Below, piece by piece: positions 8,231-16,093 of a stretch of 43,917 nt of DNA. The position numbers were made by a program, and so were the translations under genes. Numbering within the stretch: position 1 is the stretch's first letter; each line of letters opens with the position of its first letter. The notes under the pieces were generated by a model. The model saw only the letters and a program-made list of their open reading frames with translations, searched no databases and was not told the DNA's origin. Source of the DNA: Clostridia bacterium (lineage in GTDB: Bacteria; Bacillota; Clostridia; Acetivibrionales; DSM-27016); contig JAOAIJ010000020.1 in assembly GCA_026414765.1 (NCBI GenBank), forward strand, positions 1 through 43,917, in the 5' to 3' direction.

Positions 8231-8261
8231 GTCCTCGAGGCTGGTAAGATGAGAGGAAAAT

Positions 8262-10034
8262 ATGAAAACACTTATAGTAGCATTGAATTCAAAATATATA
8301 CATTCTTCACTTGCACCGTGGTATTTGAAAGCCAGTTGTGGGGAGGAACCGGGTGAAATCACCATAAAGGAATTTACCATCAATGACAGTATTGATTCCA
8401 TATTGTCTGATATTTACCGGGGAAAAGCTGATCTGGTAGCTTTTTCGTGTTATATCTGGAATATTGATATTGTTTTGAAGATTGCAGAAAATCTCAAAAA
8501 GATTTGTCCCGGTATAAAAGTAGCTTTGGGAGGGCCTGAAGTATCTTTTGATTCAGTTCAAATACTGGAGAGGTATACATTTATTGATTATGTGATTATT
8601 GGAGAAGGAGAAAGTGTATTCAAACACTTATTGATTGCGGAAAAATTTGATAAAAGAGATGGGCTGTATGGGATTAAAGGCTTGACAGCAAGAATAAACG
8701 GAAAGGTTTATTCGAATACGGAATATCAAATGATAAACGATCTGGACTCCATTCCTTCCCCATATACTTCAGAAATGATTTTTTCCCTGAATAAGAGAAT
8801 AGTCTACTATGAGTCTTCAAGAGGATGTCCTTTTTCATGTACCTACTGTCTTTCATCTACCTTTGACGGGGTTAGGTATTTTTCGATGGACAGGGTGGAA
8901 GAAGATTTAAACCGGTTAATTGAGGCTGGAGTTGCCCAGATTAAGTTTGTTGACAGGACATTTAACTGTAACAGGAACAGAGCAAAACAGATATTTAAAT
9001 TCATAATTCAGAAAAGTAGATCCGGGATTAAGACGAACTTTCATTTTGAAGTGGCAGCAGATTTATTTGATGATGAAATGATTGAGATTCTGAAAAATGC
9101 ACCGGAAGGACTTATTCAGTTTGAAATCGGTGTACAGACAACAAATGAGGAGACTTTTGAAGTAATAAACAGAAAAACAAACCTTGTTAAGTTGTTTGAG
9201 AATACAAATAGGTTGAAAATGTTGGGAAATATTCACATTCATATGGATTTGATTGCAGGACTGCCTGGCGAAGGGATGAACTCCTTTAAAAATTCCTTTA
9301 ATGAGGCTTATAGTATAAAACCACATCAATTGCAACTGGGATTCCTGAAATTGCTGAAGGGTTCAAGTATCAGGGAAAGAGCCGGTGAGTATGACTATAT
9401 TTTTAAGGAGTATGCCCCTTACGAAATTCTCTCCAATAAGTATATTGGATTCAATGAAATTCTTTCTTTGAAGGAACTGGAGGAAATGGTAGAGAGATAC
9501 TACAATTCAGGGAGATTTATTCACATTTTGGAATATATTATGAATAGATTGTTTATGTCAGCCTTTGAATTTTATGAGCATTTGTCAGCATATTACAGAA
9601 CAAAAGGGTTTATGAACAAACCTCCATCAAGCAGGACTCTTTATAGCATCCTTTATGATTTTCTAAAGGATATAGCTCCGGACAGGAAAGGATTTATAAA
9701 TGAGATCTTAAAACTGGATTTTTTGTCTTCTGATAATTCTAATAATCTTCCTGAAGGTATAGAAAGAGAAGTTATGCAGGGATTCAAAGAATGGTGCTTT
9801 GATTTTTTAAAGAGTGAGCAGAATATAAGTCTGTACTTGCCTGATTTTAAGGGAGTACCGCCAAAACAAATATATAAATCAGTGCATTTTGAGATTTTTA
9901 GTAAGGATGTTTTAAGCGAACTTGGTATCAGTGATCTTAACCGGGGAAAATACGTAGTATTATTTAACTACAGTAGACGGAGCAGAGTAACTGGCCTGTA
10001 TGAGTTCAAACCTATTATGGAGAGTTACTTATAA
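8262..10034 (+). CDS. B12-binding-domain radical SAM protein (DUF4080 type)
   Basis: A 590-residue protein. Residues 1-130 form a Rossmann-like cobalamin-binding-type domain (ADLVAFSCYIWNIDIVLKIAENLKK, then VALGGPEVSF). Residues ~180-390 form the radical SAM barrel with C189-x3-C193-x2-C196 (GCPFSCTYC), and the DUF4080-type C-terminal region follows. The cluster cleaves S-adenosylmethionine to start radical chemistry; the substrate is unknown. No DxHxxG cobalamin-ligand motif is visible, so B12 may bind base-off without His or not at all. GAGAGGAAA precedes the ATG. It is 30 bases upstream of polX and probably co-transcribed with it. Confidence 0.85.
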   Translation: MKTLIVALNSKYIHSSLAPWYLKASCGEEPGEITIKEFTINDSIDSILSDIYRGKADLVAFSCYIWNIDIVLKIAENLKKICPGIKVALGGPEVSFDSVQILERYTFIDYVIIGEGESVFKHLLIAEKFDKRDGLYGIKGLTARINGKVYSNTEYQMINDLDSIPSPYTSEMIFSLNKRIVYYESSRGCPFSCTYCLSSTFDGVRYFSMDRVEEDLNRLIEAGVAQIKFVDRTFNCNRNRAKQIFKFIIQKSRSGIKTNFHFEVAADLFDDEMIEILKNAPEGLIQFEIGVQTTNEETFEVINRKTNLVKLFENTNRLKMLGNIHIHMDLIAGLPGEGMNSFKNSFNEAYSIKPHQLQLGFLKLLKGSSIRERAGEYDYIFKEYAPYEILSNKYIGFNEILSLKELEEMVERYYNSGRFIHILEYIMNRLFMSAFEFYEHLSAYYRTKGFMNKPPSSRTLYSILYDFLKDIAPDRKGFINEILKLDFLSSDNSNNLPEGIEREVMQGFKEWCFDFLKSEQNISLYLPDFKGVPPKQIYKSVHFEIFSKDVLSELGISDLNRGKYVVLFNYSRRSRVTGLYEFKPIMESYL

Positions 10035-10064
10035 AGGAATTTATAGCTTTTACCGGAGGCTTTT

Positions 10065-11780
10065 ATGGATAAACATGAAGTGAGTACGATACTTAATAAT
10101 ATAGGGACACTTTTGGAAATAAAGGGAGAAAGCTTTTTTAAATCAAAAGCTTACTATGATGCGGCAAGGACAGTGGAGCTACTGGAAGAAAACCTGGAAA
10201 TATTGATTAATGAAAACAGACTGAAAGGGATTAAAGGTATTGGTGAGGCTTTATGTAGTAAGATCACAGAACTCGTAACGACAGGAAAGCTGGATTATTA
10301 TGATAAACTTAAGGAATCAATACCTGGTGGTCTCATGGATATGCTGAAAATATCAGGTCTTGGACCGAAAAAAATCTGGACAATATATGAAGAATTGAAG
10401 ATCACTACCATAGGTGAACTCAAATATGCTTGTGAAGAAAACAGGCTAGCCAAACTTCCGGGTTTCGGACAAAAAACACAATTGAAGGTACTTGAGGGTA
10501 TAGAGAATCTGGACAAGTATACAGGACAATATCACTTTCCTCATGCAAAGAGACTTGCAGATGAAATCCTGGCTGACTTAAGAAAAAATGAATCGGTTAT
10601 CAGATGCAGTGAGGGAGGGAGTCTCAGAAGAAAAAAAGAGATTGTCAAAGATATTGACATACTTGTAAGCAGCAATGACAGTGATAAAGTAATGGATTTA
10701 TTCACATCTCATCCTTTAGTAGAGAGGGTAACGTCAAAGGGTGGGACAAAATCAAGTGTAATACTTTCTACAGGGATAAATGCTGATATAAGAGTTGTTT
10801 CAGATGAAGTGTACCCATATGCGCTTCATCATTTTACAGGGAGTAAAGAGCATAATACTGCTCTCAGACACATTGCAAAGCAAAAAGGGATAAAGGTTAA
10901 TGAATATGGCCTCTTCAAGGGTGATACACAAGTAAATTGTTCATCTGAAGAGGATATATTCAAGGTATTCGGCATGTCCTTCATACCGCCTGAATTACGG
11001 GAAAACAACGGAGAAATTGAGGCTGCCGGAAAAGGATTGCTTCCGGAACTTGTGAGAACTGAAGATATAAAGGGAATACTACATGTGCACTCAGAATACA
11101 GTGATGGGGCAAATTCCATTTCAGAGTTGGCAGAATATTGTATGGAAAAAGGGTATGTCTATATGGGAATCACTGACCATAGTGAGACGGCATATTATGC
11201 CGGAGGATTGAGGCTTGATAATATAAAGAGGCAGCATGAGGAAATTGACAGACTTAATTATAAGTATAAGGGCTTTAAGATTCTTAAAGGGATAGAATTG
11301 GACATACTGCCTGACGGAAGCGTTGATTACAACGATGAAGTATTGTCCTGGTTTGATTTTACTATAGCTTCTGTTCACTCGTCCTTTAATATGGAAGAGG
11401 ATAAGATGACAGACCGTGTAATAAAGGCAATGAAAAATGAACACATTAAAATTCTTGGGCACCCCACAGGGAGAATTTTGCTTGCACGGGAGCCATTCAG
11501 GATAAATCTTGATGAAATAATCAAAATTGCAGGTAAATGCGGAGTAGTACTTGAAATTAATGCAAATCCACACAGACTTGATCTGGATTGGCGTTATTGT
11601 AAAACTGCAAAAGAGGCGGGATGTAAATTTGCTGTTTGTCCAGATGCTCATAGGCTGGACGGCATAAATGATATATATTACGGGATAAATGTTGCGAGAA
11701 AAGGATGGCTTACCAGGGAAGATATAGTTAATTGTACGGATATTGATACTTTACTAAACATACTGAAGAAACCTTCCTAA
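10065..11780 (+). CDS. polX: DNA polymerase/3'-5' exonuclease PolX
   Basis: A 571-residue family X DNA polymerase used in base-excision repair gap filling. The N-terminal ~150 residues hold the 8-kDa-like region and helix-hairpin-helix motifs (LKGIKGIGEALCSKI, LKISGLGPKKIW). The polymerase palm has the nucleotidyltransferase motif GSLRRKKEIVKDIDIL with the paired Asp residues. From about residue 340 a PHP domain follows, starting with HVHSEYSDG and including ITDHSE, GIELDIL and CPDAHR, the Mn-dependent 3'-5' exonuclease and phosphatase site. The length matches Bacillus PolX. CCGGAGG precedes the ATG. Confidence 0.96.
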   Translation: MDKHEVSTILNNIGTLLEIKGESFFKSKAYYDAARTVELLEENLEILINENRLKGIKGIGEALCSKITELVTTGKLDYYDKLKESIPGGLMDMLKISGLGPKKIWTIYEELKITTIGELKYACEENRLAKLPGFGQKTQLKVLEGIENLDKYTGQYHFPHAKRLADEILADLRKNESVIRCSEGGSLRRKKEIVKDIDILVSSNDSDKVMDLFTSHPLVERVTSKGGTKSSVILSTGINADIRVVSDEVYPYALHHFTGSKEHNTALRHIAKQKGIKVNEYGLFKGDTQVNCSSEEDIFKVFGMSFIPPELRENNGEIEAAGKGLLPELVRTEDIKGILHVHSEYSDGANSISELAEYCMEKGYVYMGITDHSETAYYAGGLRLDNIKRQHEEIDRLNYKYKGFKILKGIELDILPDGSVDYNDEVLSWFDFTIASVHSSFNMEEDKMTDRVIKAMKNEHIKILGHPTGRILLAREPFRINLDEIIKIAGKCGVVLEINANPHRLDLDWRYCKTAKEAGCKFAVCPDAHRLDGINDIYYGINVARKGWLTREDIVNCTDIDTLLNILKKPS

Positions 11781-11789
11781 ATTTTATAT

Positions 11790-11798
11790 TGCTATAAT
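11790..11798 (+). promoter_or_regulatory. Extended -10 promoter of trpB2
   Basis: TGCTATAAT lies 9 bases after the polX stop and 59 bases before the trpB2 start. The -35 is poor, but the TGN-TATAAT form can work without one. Confidence 0.55.
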
Positions 11799-11856
11799 AC
11801 TGATTTTTTATTAAAATAACAATCAGCTACCAATATTTTGTGAGGAGATGAGTTAG

Positions 11857-13233
11857 GTGAGTAAGTTGAGTAAAAATGAGGTAACAAAAATCCTGCTTGA
11901 TGAGAGTGAAATACCTAAACAGTGGTACAATGTTATTGCTGATATGCCAAATAAACCGGCTCCTTTTTATAGTCCTGCTACAGGAAAAATTGCCACTCTT
12001 GAAGAGATGAGCGTAATATTTCCCAAGGAATTGATTTTACAGGAAATGGCCACAGATAGGTGGGTTGATATCCCAGTTGAAGTAAGGGAAATGTACAAGC
12101 AGTGGAGGCCATCTCCTCTATATAGAGCAAGGGGTCTAGAAAAACTTCTGGATACTCCGGCAAGGATATATTATAAATATGAGGGAACAAATGCTACAGG
12201 CAGTCATAAATTGAATACATCCCTGCCTCAGGCGTATTACAATAAAGAAGCAGGAATAAAGCGTCTTGCAACAGAAACCGGTGCAGGTCAGTGGGGGAGT
12301 GCATTGAGCCTCGCCTCCAGCCATTTCGGTCTTGAATGTACAGTATATATGGTAAAAGTAAGTTATCAGCAAAAGCCGTACAGACGCTCATTCATGCAAA
12401 CCTTCGGGGCGGAAGTGATAGCCAGTCCAAGCAGTCTCACAAACTGTGGAAGAGGTATTCTTGAAAGTGATCCGGATTGTACAGGCAGCCTTGGTATAGC
12501 TATAAGTGAAGCTGTAGAAGATGCAGCAACTCATGCAGATACAAATTATGCACTTGGAAGCGTTCTGAACCATGTATGTATGCATCAGACGATAATCGGA
12601 CTGGAAGCTAAAAAGCAGCTTGAGATGGTAGATGAATATCCGGATGTTATTTTTGCATGCTGCGGAGGCGGAAGTAATTTCGCCGGCATAACATTTCCTT
12701 TCCTCATGGATAAGTTCAAGGGACAAAAGGTAAGAGCTGTGGCAGTTGAACCTACAGCATGTCCTACATTGACAAAAGGTATATTTGCATTTGATTACGG
12801 TGATACTGCAAAGGTGGCACCAATAACAAAAATGTATACTCTCGGTCATGATTTTGTACCCGCAGGTATACATGCGGGCGGATTAAGATACCATGGGGAT
12901 TCACCTATAGTCAGCCAACTGTACCATGACGGACTGATAGAAGCGCAGGCGTTTGGACAGAAAGCCGTATTTGATGCAGCGGTTATGTTTGCACGTTCTG
13001 AAGGGATAGTGCCTGCTCCCGAATCTTCACATGCTATAAGAGCTGCTATAGATGAAGCTTTAAGAGCTAAGGAAGCCGGTAAGGAACAGGTTATACTCTT
13101 TAACCTCAGTGGACACGGTTATTTTGATTTTGCAGCATATGACAATTATTTCAGTGGAAAGCTAGATGATATTGAGTATTCAGAGGACTCAGTTAAAGCA
13201 AGTATGGCTAATCTACCGAAAATAGAAGAATAA
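11857..13233 (+). CDS. trpB2: Tryptophan synthase beta-like protein, TrpB2 class
   Basis: A 458-residue PLP enzyme of the TrpB2 group, longer than TrpB1 (about 400) by N-terminal and internal segments. The PLP lysine is K118 in GSHKLN, the phosphate loop is CCGGGSNFAG, and RPSPLYRARGLEK is typical of the group. The reaction is condensation of serine with indole to tryptophan. There is no trpA nearby, so it probably works as a stand-alone indole salvage enzyme or as a serine-lyase-like enzyme, as proposed for TrpB2. It starts with GTG at 11857, preceded by GAGGAGATGAG. It has its own promoter and terminator. Confidence 0.93.
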   Translation: MSKLSKNEVTKILLDESEIPKQWYNVIADMPNKPAPFYSPATGKIATLEEMSVIFPKELILQEMATDRWVDIPVEVREMYKQWRPSPLYRARGLEKLLDTPARIYYKYEGTNATGSHKLNTSLPQAYYNKEAGIKRLATETGAGQWGSALSLASSHFGLECTVYMVKVSYQQKPYRRSFMQTFGAEVIASPSSLTNCGRGILESDPDCTGSLGIAISEAVEDAATHADTNYALGSVLNHVCMHQTIIGLEAKKQLEMVDEYPDVIFACCGGGSNFAGITFPFLMDKFKGQKVRAVAVEPTACPTLTKGIFAFDYGDTAKVAPITKMYTLGHDFVPAGIHAGGLRYHGDSPIVSQLYHDGLIEAQAFGQKAVFDAAVMFARSEGIVPAPESSHAIRAAIDEALRAKEAGKEQVILFNLSGHGYFDFAAYDNYFSGKLDDIEYSEDSVKASMANLPKIEE

Positions 13234-13247
13234 AAAATTAGATAGAA

Positions 13248-13280
13248 AATAATGGCCTGCACAAATTGTGGGCCATTATT
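13248..13280. terminator. Terminator of trpB2 (possibly bidirectional)
   Basis: AATAATGGCC (13248-13257) pairs with GGCCATTATT (13271-13280), with a smaller CACAA/TTGTG stem inside the loop. It lies between trpB2 and the convergent flavodoxin gene. Confidence 0.75.
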
Positions 13281-13305
13281 TATTCATAATCAGCTTTTCT
13301 TAAAC

Positions 13306-13773
13306 TTAAAATAATTTGCAGAATTCTTCAACCATTTCTGTAATCTTCTTTTCACGACTTTTATTCTTCCAATTAGCGATTCCCGTACTGCAGACGGTTC
13401 CTCTTTTTTGTCCGCAAGCTTTTCTGAACTGTGTAATTGCCCGGTTTCCTCCCATCCATTGGTAGGGGAAGAATTGTGTGACAAAACAAATTAATTTTTT
13501 ATCTTGCAGCGATACCAATTGCTCCAAATAGACTCTCATTACCGGAGATAGAGAAAAACCTCTTACTGGTGCGCCAAATATCAAGGCATCATATGGACTT
13601 ATATCAGGGTAAATCTCGATTTTAAAATCCTTCATATTAGGTTGTTCGCCGCCAGTCAGCTTAATTTGCTCAAGGTTGACTACATGCCCTGCTTTTGTAA
13701 GGCTGTCATGGAGTTTTTGGGCAATAGAAAAGGTATTGCCGGTAAAAGAATGGATTATTATACCGATTTTCAT
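13306..13773 (-). CDS. Flavodoxin family protein
   Basis: A 155-residue flavodoxin-fold protein. The phosphate-binding loop HSFTGNTFSIAQKL is at residues 8-21, the ALIFGAPVRGFSLSPVM segment matches the second FMN loop, and there is a late ICFVTQFFPYQWMGGN strand-loop. Its size suits an FMN electron carrier. The start is the ATG at 13773, because the upstream in-frame ATG sits inside the GGAGG ribosome site. It converges with trpB2. Its redox partner is unknown. Confidence 0.85.
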   Translation of the reverse strand: MKIGIIIHSFTGNTFSIAQKLHDSLTKAGHVVNLEQIKLTGGEQPNMKDFKIEIYPDISPYDALIFGAPVRGFSLSPVMRVYLEQLVSLQDKKLICFVTQFFPYQWMGGNRAITQFRKACGQKRGTVCSTGIANWKNKSREKKITEMVEEFCKLF

Positions 13774-13874
13774 GGTAACCTCCATGTTTTTATTTAGTGA
13801 AAAGACTTAGTCTGTTAAATAACTATTTATATTTATGTATTATATAAAACTTTTAGCAGTTTTGAAAGATATTT

Positions 13875-13909
13875 GTTGGGGACACTTCTATGTTGGGGAC
13901 ACTTCTCAA
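13875..13909. repeat. Tandem GTTGGGGACACTTCT repeats at the left end
   Basis: Two identical 15-mers at 13875-13889 and 13892-13906 are separated by 2 bases; the second continues with CAA. The reverse-complement partner is at 15143-15160. Confidence 0.85.
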
Positions 13910-13989
13910 AAAAGAGATAATTTACAAAATAACTTTACCGAACAAGTGTTCTGTGATAAGATATAGAAAAAGGTTTTGGTGGTGAGTAT

Positions 13990-14922
13990 ATGCCAAGAAA
14001 AGCCCGACAGAAAAATCCACAGGCGATTTTTCATATAATGTGCCGCAGTATATCCGAATTTTTTTTATTCAGAGATGATGATGATAAAAATAAATATCTT
14101 GAATTGCTAAAAAGATACACTGAAAAATATAAGTGCAGCATATATGCATATTGTCTGATGAATAACCATTTACACATTCAGCTTGATCCAAAGGGGTTTG
14201 ATGTGTCAAAGTTTATGCACTGTACCAATACCGCATATGTAAGATATTACAATATAAAGTATAAAAGGCATGGTCATGTTTTCCAGGATAGATTTGAAAG
14301 TAGGGTGTTGGATACAGATGAGTATAATCTTGCGGTTTCAGCTTATATTCATAACAATCCTCAAGACTTGGATGGTTTCAGTGGTAAAGAACAAGATTAC
14401 AAGTATTCCTCCTATGGTATTTATCTTGGTAAAAGAAAAGATATATATGGATTGGTTGATAAGAGTTTTATAAAAGGACTCTTTAATGTGGAAGATGAGA
14501 ATAGATTTGTAGATAGGTATTTTGCATTTGTAAGCCACCAAAGAGACGTTGGTAGTTTCAAGGAGATTAATAAGAAATTATTGATTACTACAGAATATCA
14601 GTATGTTAGCGGTAGAAGAATTATTTTGAGGGATTTACTGCCTGTCAAAGTCATGTCATATATCTCGGACAAGCTGATGCTGGAGGATAGTAAACTTAAG
14701 GAATCAAGATGTAGGGGTAAAGTGCTTGAGTTCAGGGCTTTTACAGTCTATGCGCTAAGAGTTTTGTGTGGGCTTAGCTATAAGGAAATATGTAATTGTT
14801 TGTATAACTTAACAATTTCAGGGTGTTCAAGCCTTTGCAGTCGCGGTTTCGGAATTCTAAAGCATGGGGATTCAGTGTATAAAGATTTACTTAATGAATT
14901 AATCTGCATAGGGAATAGTTGA
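13990..14922 (+). CDS. IS200-like Y1 transposase, RAYT type
   Basis: A 310-residue single-strand DNA transposase. The N-terminal ~170 residues form the Y1_Tnp domain: PRKARQKNPQAIFHIMCRS start, the metal-binding HUH motif NNHLHIQL, the RHGHVFQDRFES segment, and the catalytic-Tyr region AYIHNNP. The C-terminal ~100 residues carry a helix-turn-helix-like segment (LRVLCGLSYKEICNCLYN) as in clostridial RAYTs with a DnaA-like tail. The frame is full-length and intact, so it may be active. GGTGGTGAG lies before the ATG. The flanking repeats are its likely substrate. Confidence 0.88.
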   Translation: MPRKARQKNPQAIFHIMCRSISEFFLFRDDDDKNKYLELLKRYTEKYKCSIYAYCLMNNHLHIQLDPKGFDVSKFMHCTNTAYVRYYNIKYKRHGHVFQDRFESRVLDTDEYNLAVSAYIHNNPQDLDGFSGKEQDYKYSSYGIYLGKRKDIYGLVDKSFIKGLFNVEDENRFVDRYFAFVSHQRDVGSFKEINKKLLITTEYQYVSGRRIILRDLLPVKVMSYISDKLMLEDSKLKESRCRGKVLEFRAFTVYALRVLCGLSYKEICNCLYNLTISGCSSLCSRGFGILKHGDSVYKDLLNELICIGNS

Positions 14923-14990
14923 ATCTGTAAGGAGTTTTCAATTCAGTATAAGCCATACCGGCGACTGAATATTAATTGAATAACTAATGC

Positions 14991-15039
14991 ATAAAAGCTT
15001 AACCATCCCTATAGGATTTATAGAGTGTTAAGCTTTTAT
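14991..15039. terminator. Hairpin downstream of the transposase gene
   Basis: ATAAAAGCTTAAC pairs with GTTAAGCTTTTAT (13 bp, 23-base loop) and is followed by TTG. An ATTCAGT/ACTGAAT inverted repeat (14941-14980) precedes it. It may be a terminator or part of the element's right end. Confidence 0.55.
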
Positions 15040-15142
15040 TTGTTGTTAATTTGATCTGTTGTGCTAGAATGAAAAATTCTATGGTACAGTATATCCTCCA
15101 TATTTACTTGTGTGACTAATATAGTGAGTGAAGTTTTTAAAG

Positions 15143-15160
15143 TTGAGAAATGTCCCCAAT
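15143..15160. repeat. Inverted copy of the GTTGGGGACACTTCTCAA repeat
   Basis: TTGAGAAATGTCCCCAAT is the reverse complement of the left repeat with two differences. It marks the likely right end of the Y1 element. Confidence 0.8.
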
Positions 15161-15169
15161 TCTACAATT

Positions 15170-16009
15170 CTACCTAGGTCTGATTCTTAACTCCATCCAG
15201 TCGAATGCGATCCAGTTGTTTGCCCCTGCATTAGAGGTATTCTCTATTACTATTCTGTTGTTTCTCCTAAGGTTAGGTATATTAAGGGTGAGGTCTCTCC
15301 AATTGTTAAATCTTCCGCCTGCAGGCCTTCCATGTACGAATGGTACTCTTCCCGTATGAACTACATTGCCGTTAATAGTAATTCTGGCTGAATACCTGTT
15401 TGCAGGCAAATCACCCATATCGTCTAGGACACCACGTATAACTATTTGGCTACCACCAAGATTGCCTGGTACAAATAAAAATGCAGGGATTTCGAAGGTC
15501 CAAACGCCCCTATTACCTGTGTATAAAATATCTGCGTTACCGCTTGGGTTACCATAATTCGGATAAGCGGTGAGCTCCTTGAAGAGTGCTATTACAGTAG
15601 ATGGAGGATTGTTACTTAGAATCGGCGGTGGATCATCAGGCCTTGAAATTAAAGGTGAATAGGTATTGCCATACGTCCCTGCGTTATTTGATGACATAAA
15701 TGGACACTGAAATGGTTGTGTAGGAACATTTATCTGCTCCTGGGGCATTACGGGCTGTACCTGAGCTGCTGCAGGCTGTACTTGCGGAATCTGAGCAGCA
15801 GGCAATTGAGAATTTGGAATATTAAATGCTGGAGGGAAAATATCTGGTGTCTGAACCATAGGTAAATCTTCAGGAGTTACATATTGTGGTATTTGTTCCA
15901 TTGGTGTAGGTTGCTGCATTGCAGGTGAAACAAATTGCTGGGGCTGCTGTTGCATTCCGGTAGCATTTCTATCTATGGGAAAAAAAGGGAAACTGTAATA
16001 CGGTAACAT
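15170..16009 (-). CDS. Pro/Gln-rich protein with C-terminal beta-sandwich-like domain, unknown
   Basis: A 279-residue protein with a strong AGGAGG site before the ATG. Residues 1-120 are a low-complexity Pro/Gln/Met/Ala region (PQYVTPEDLPMVQTPDIFPP, repeated QIPQ/QV units). From about 135 to the end there is a Gly/Asn/Arg-rich, strand-rich domain (VWTFEIPAFLF, SQIVIRGVLDD, YSARITINGNVVHTG, NRIVIENTS, WIAFDWMELRIRP) that looks like a jelly-roll fold. There is no signal peptide or anchor, so a mother-cell-made spore surface or exosporium protein is one possibility. I do not recognise the family. The next gene upstream on the same strand is 84 bases away. Confidence 0.75.
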   Translation of the reverse strand: MLPYYSFPFFPIDRNATGMQQQPQQFVSPAMQQPTPMEQIPQYVTPEDLPMVQTPDIFPPAFNIPNSQLPAAQIPQVQPAAAQVQPVMPQEQINVPTQPFQCPFMSSNNAGTYGNTYSPLISRPDDPPPILSNNPPSTVIALFKELTAYPNYGNPSGNADILYTGNRGVWTFEIPAFLFVPGNLGGSQIVIRGVLDDMGDLPANRYSARITINGNVVHTGRVPFVHGRPAGGRFNNWRDLTLNIPNLRRNNRIVIENTSNAGANNWIAFDWMELRIRPR

Positions 16010-16093
16010 AGTTTAGCCTCCTAAACATTTTTTACAAATATTATATGTAGTACATAATATTCAAAAAACTTTTTTATGTTACCTTGTTGGACA

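Larger units (their letters stand above)
13875..15160. mobile_element. Y1-transposase (RAYT-like) element with terminal repeats
   Basis: A transposase gene is bounded by two direct copies of GTTGGGGACACTTCT on the left and an inverted, slightly diverged copy (TTGAGAAATGTCCCCAAT) on the right. Such repeats flank REP-associated tyrosine transposases and can be the single-strand hairpins they cut. The right repeat ends 10 bases from the stop codon of the next gene. The outer limits are inferred from these repeats. Confidence 0.65.

Noticed and set aside
8231-8249. GTCCTCGAGGCTGG, resembling the PyrR binding loop
   Set aside because: It is one base short of the consensus, spans the predicted transcription start, has no closing stem and no terminator follows; the gene is not in pyrimidine metabolism.
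11121-11651. 176-codon open frame on the minus strand
   Set aside because: It lies wholly inside polX, antisense to the PHP domain, with no ribosome site; a shadow frame.
13875-13909. Short tandem repeat as a CRISPR start
   Set aside because: Only two copies with a 2-base gap; no spacers and no cas genes. The repeats belong to the Y1 element.
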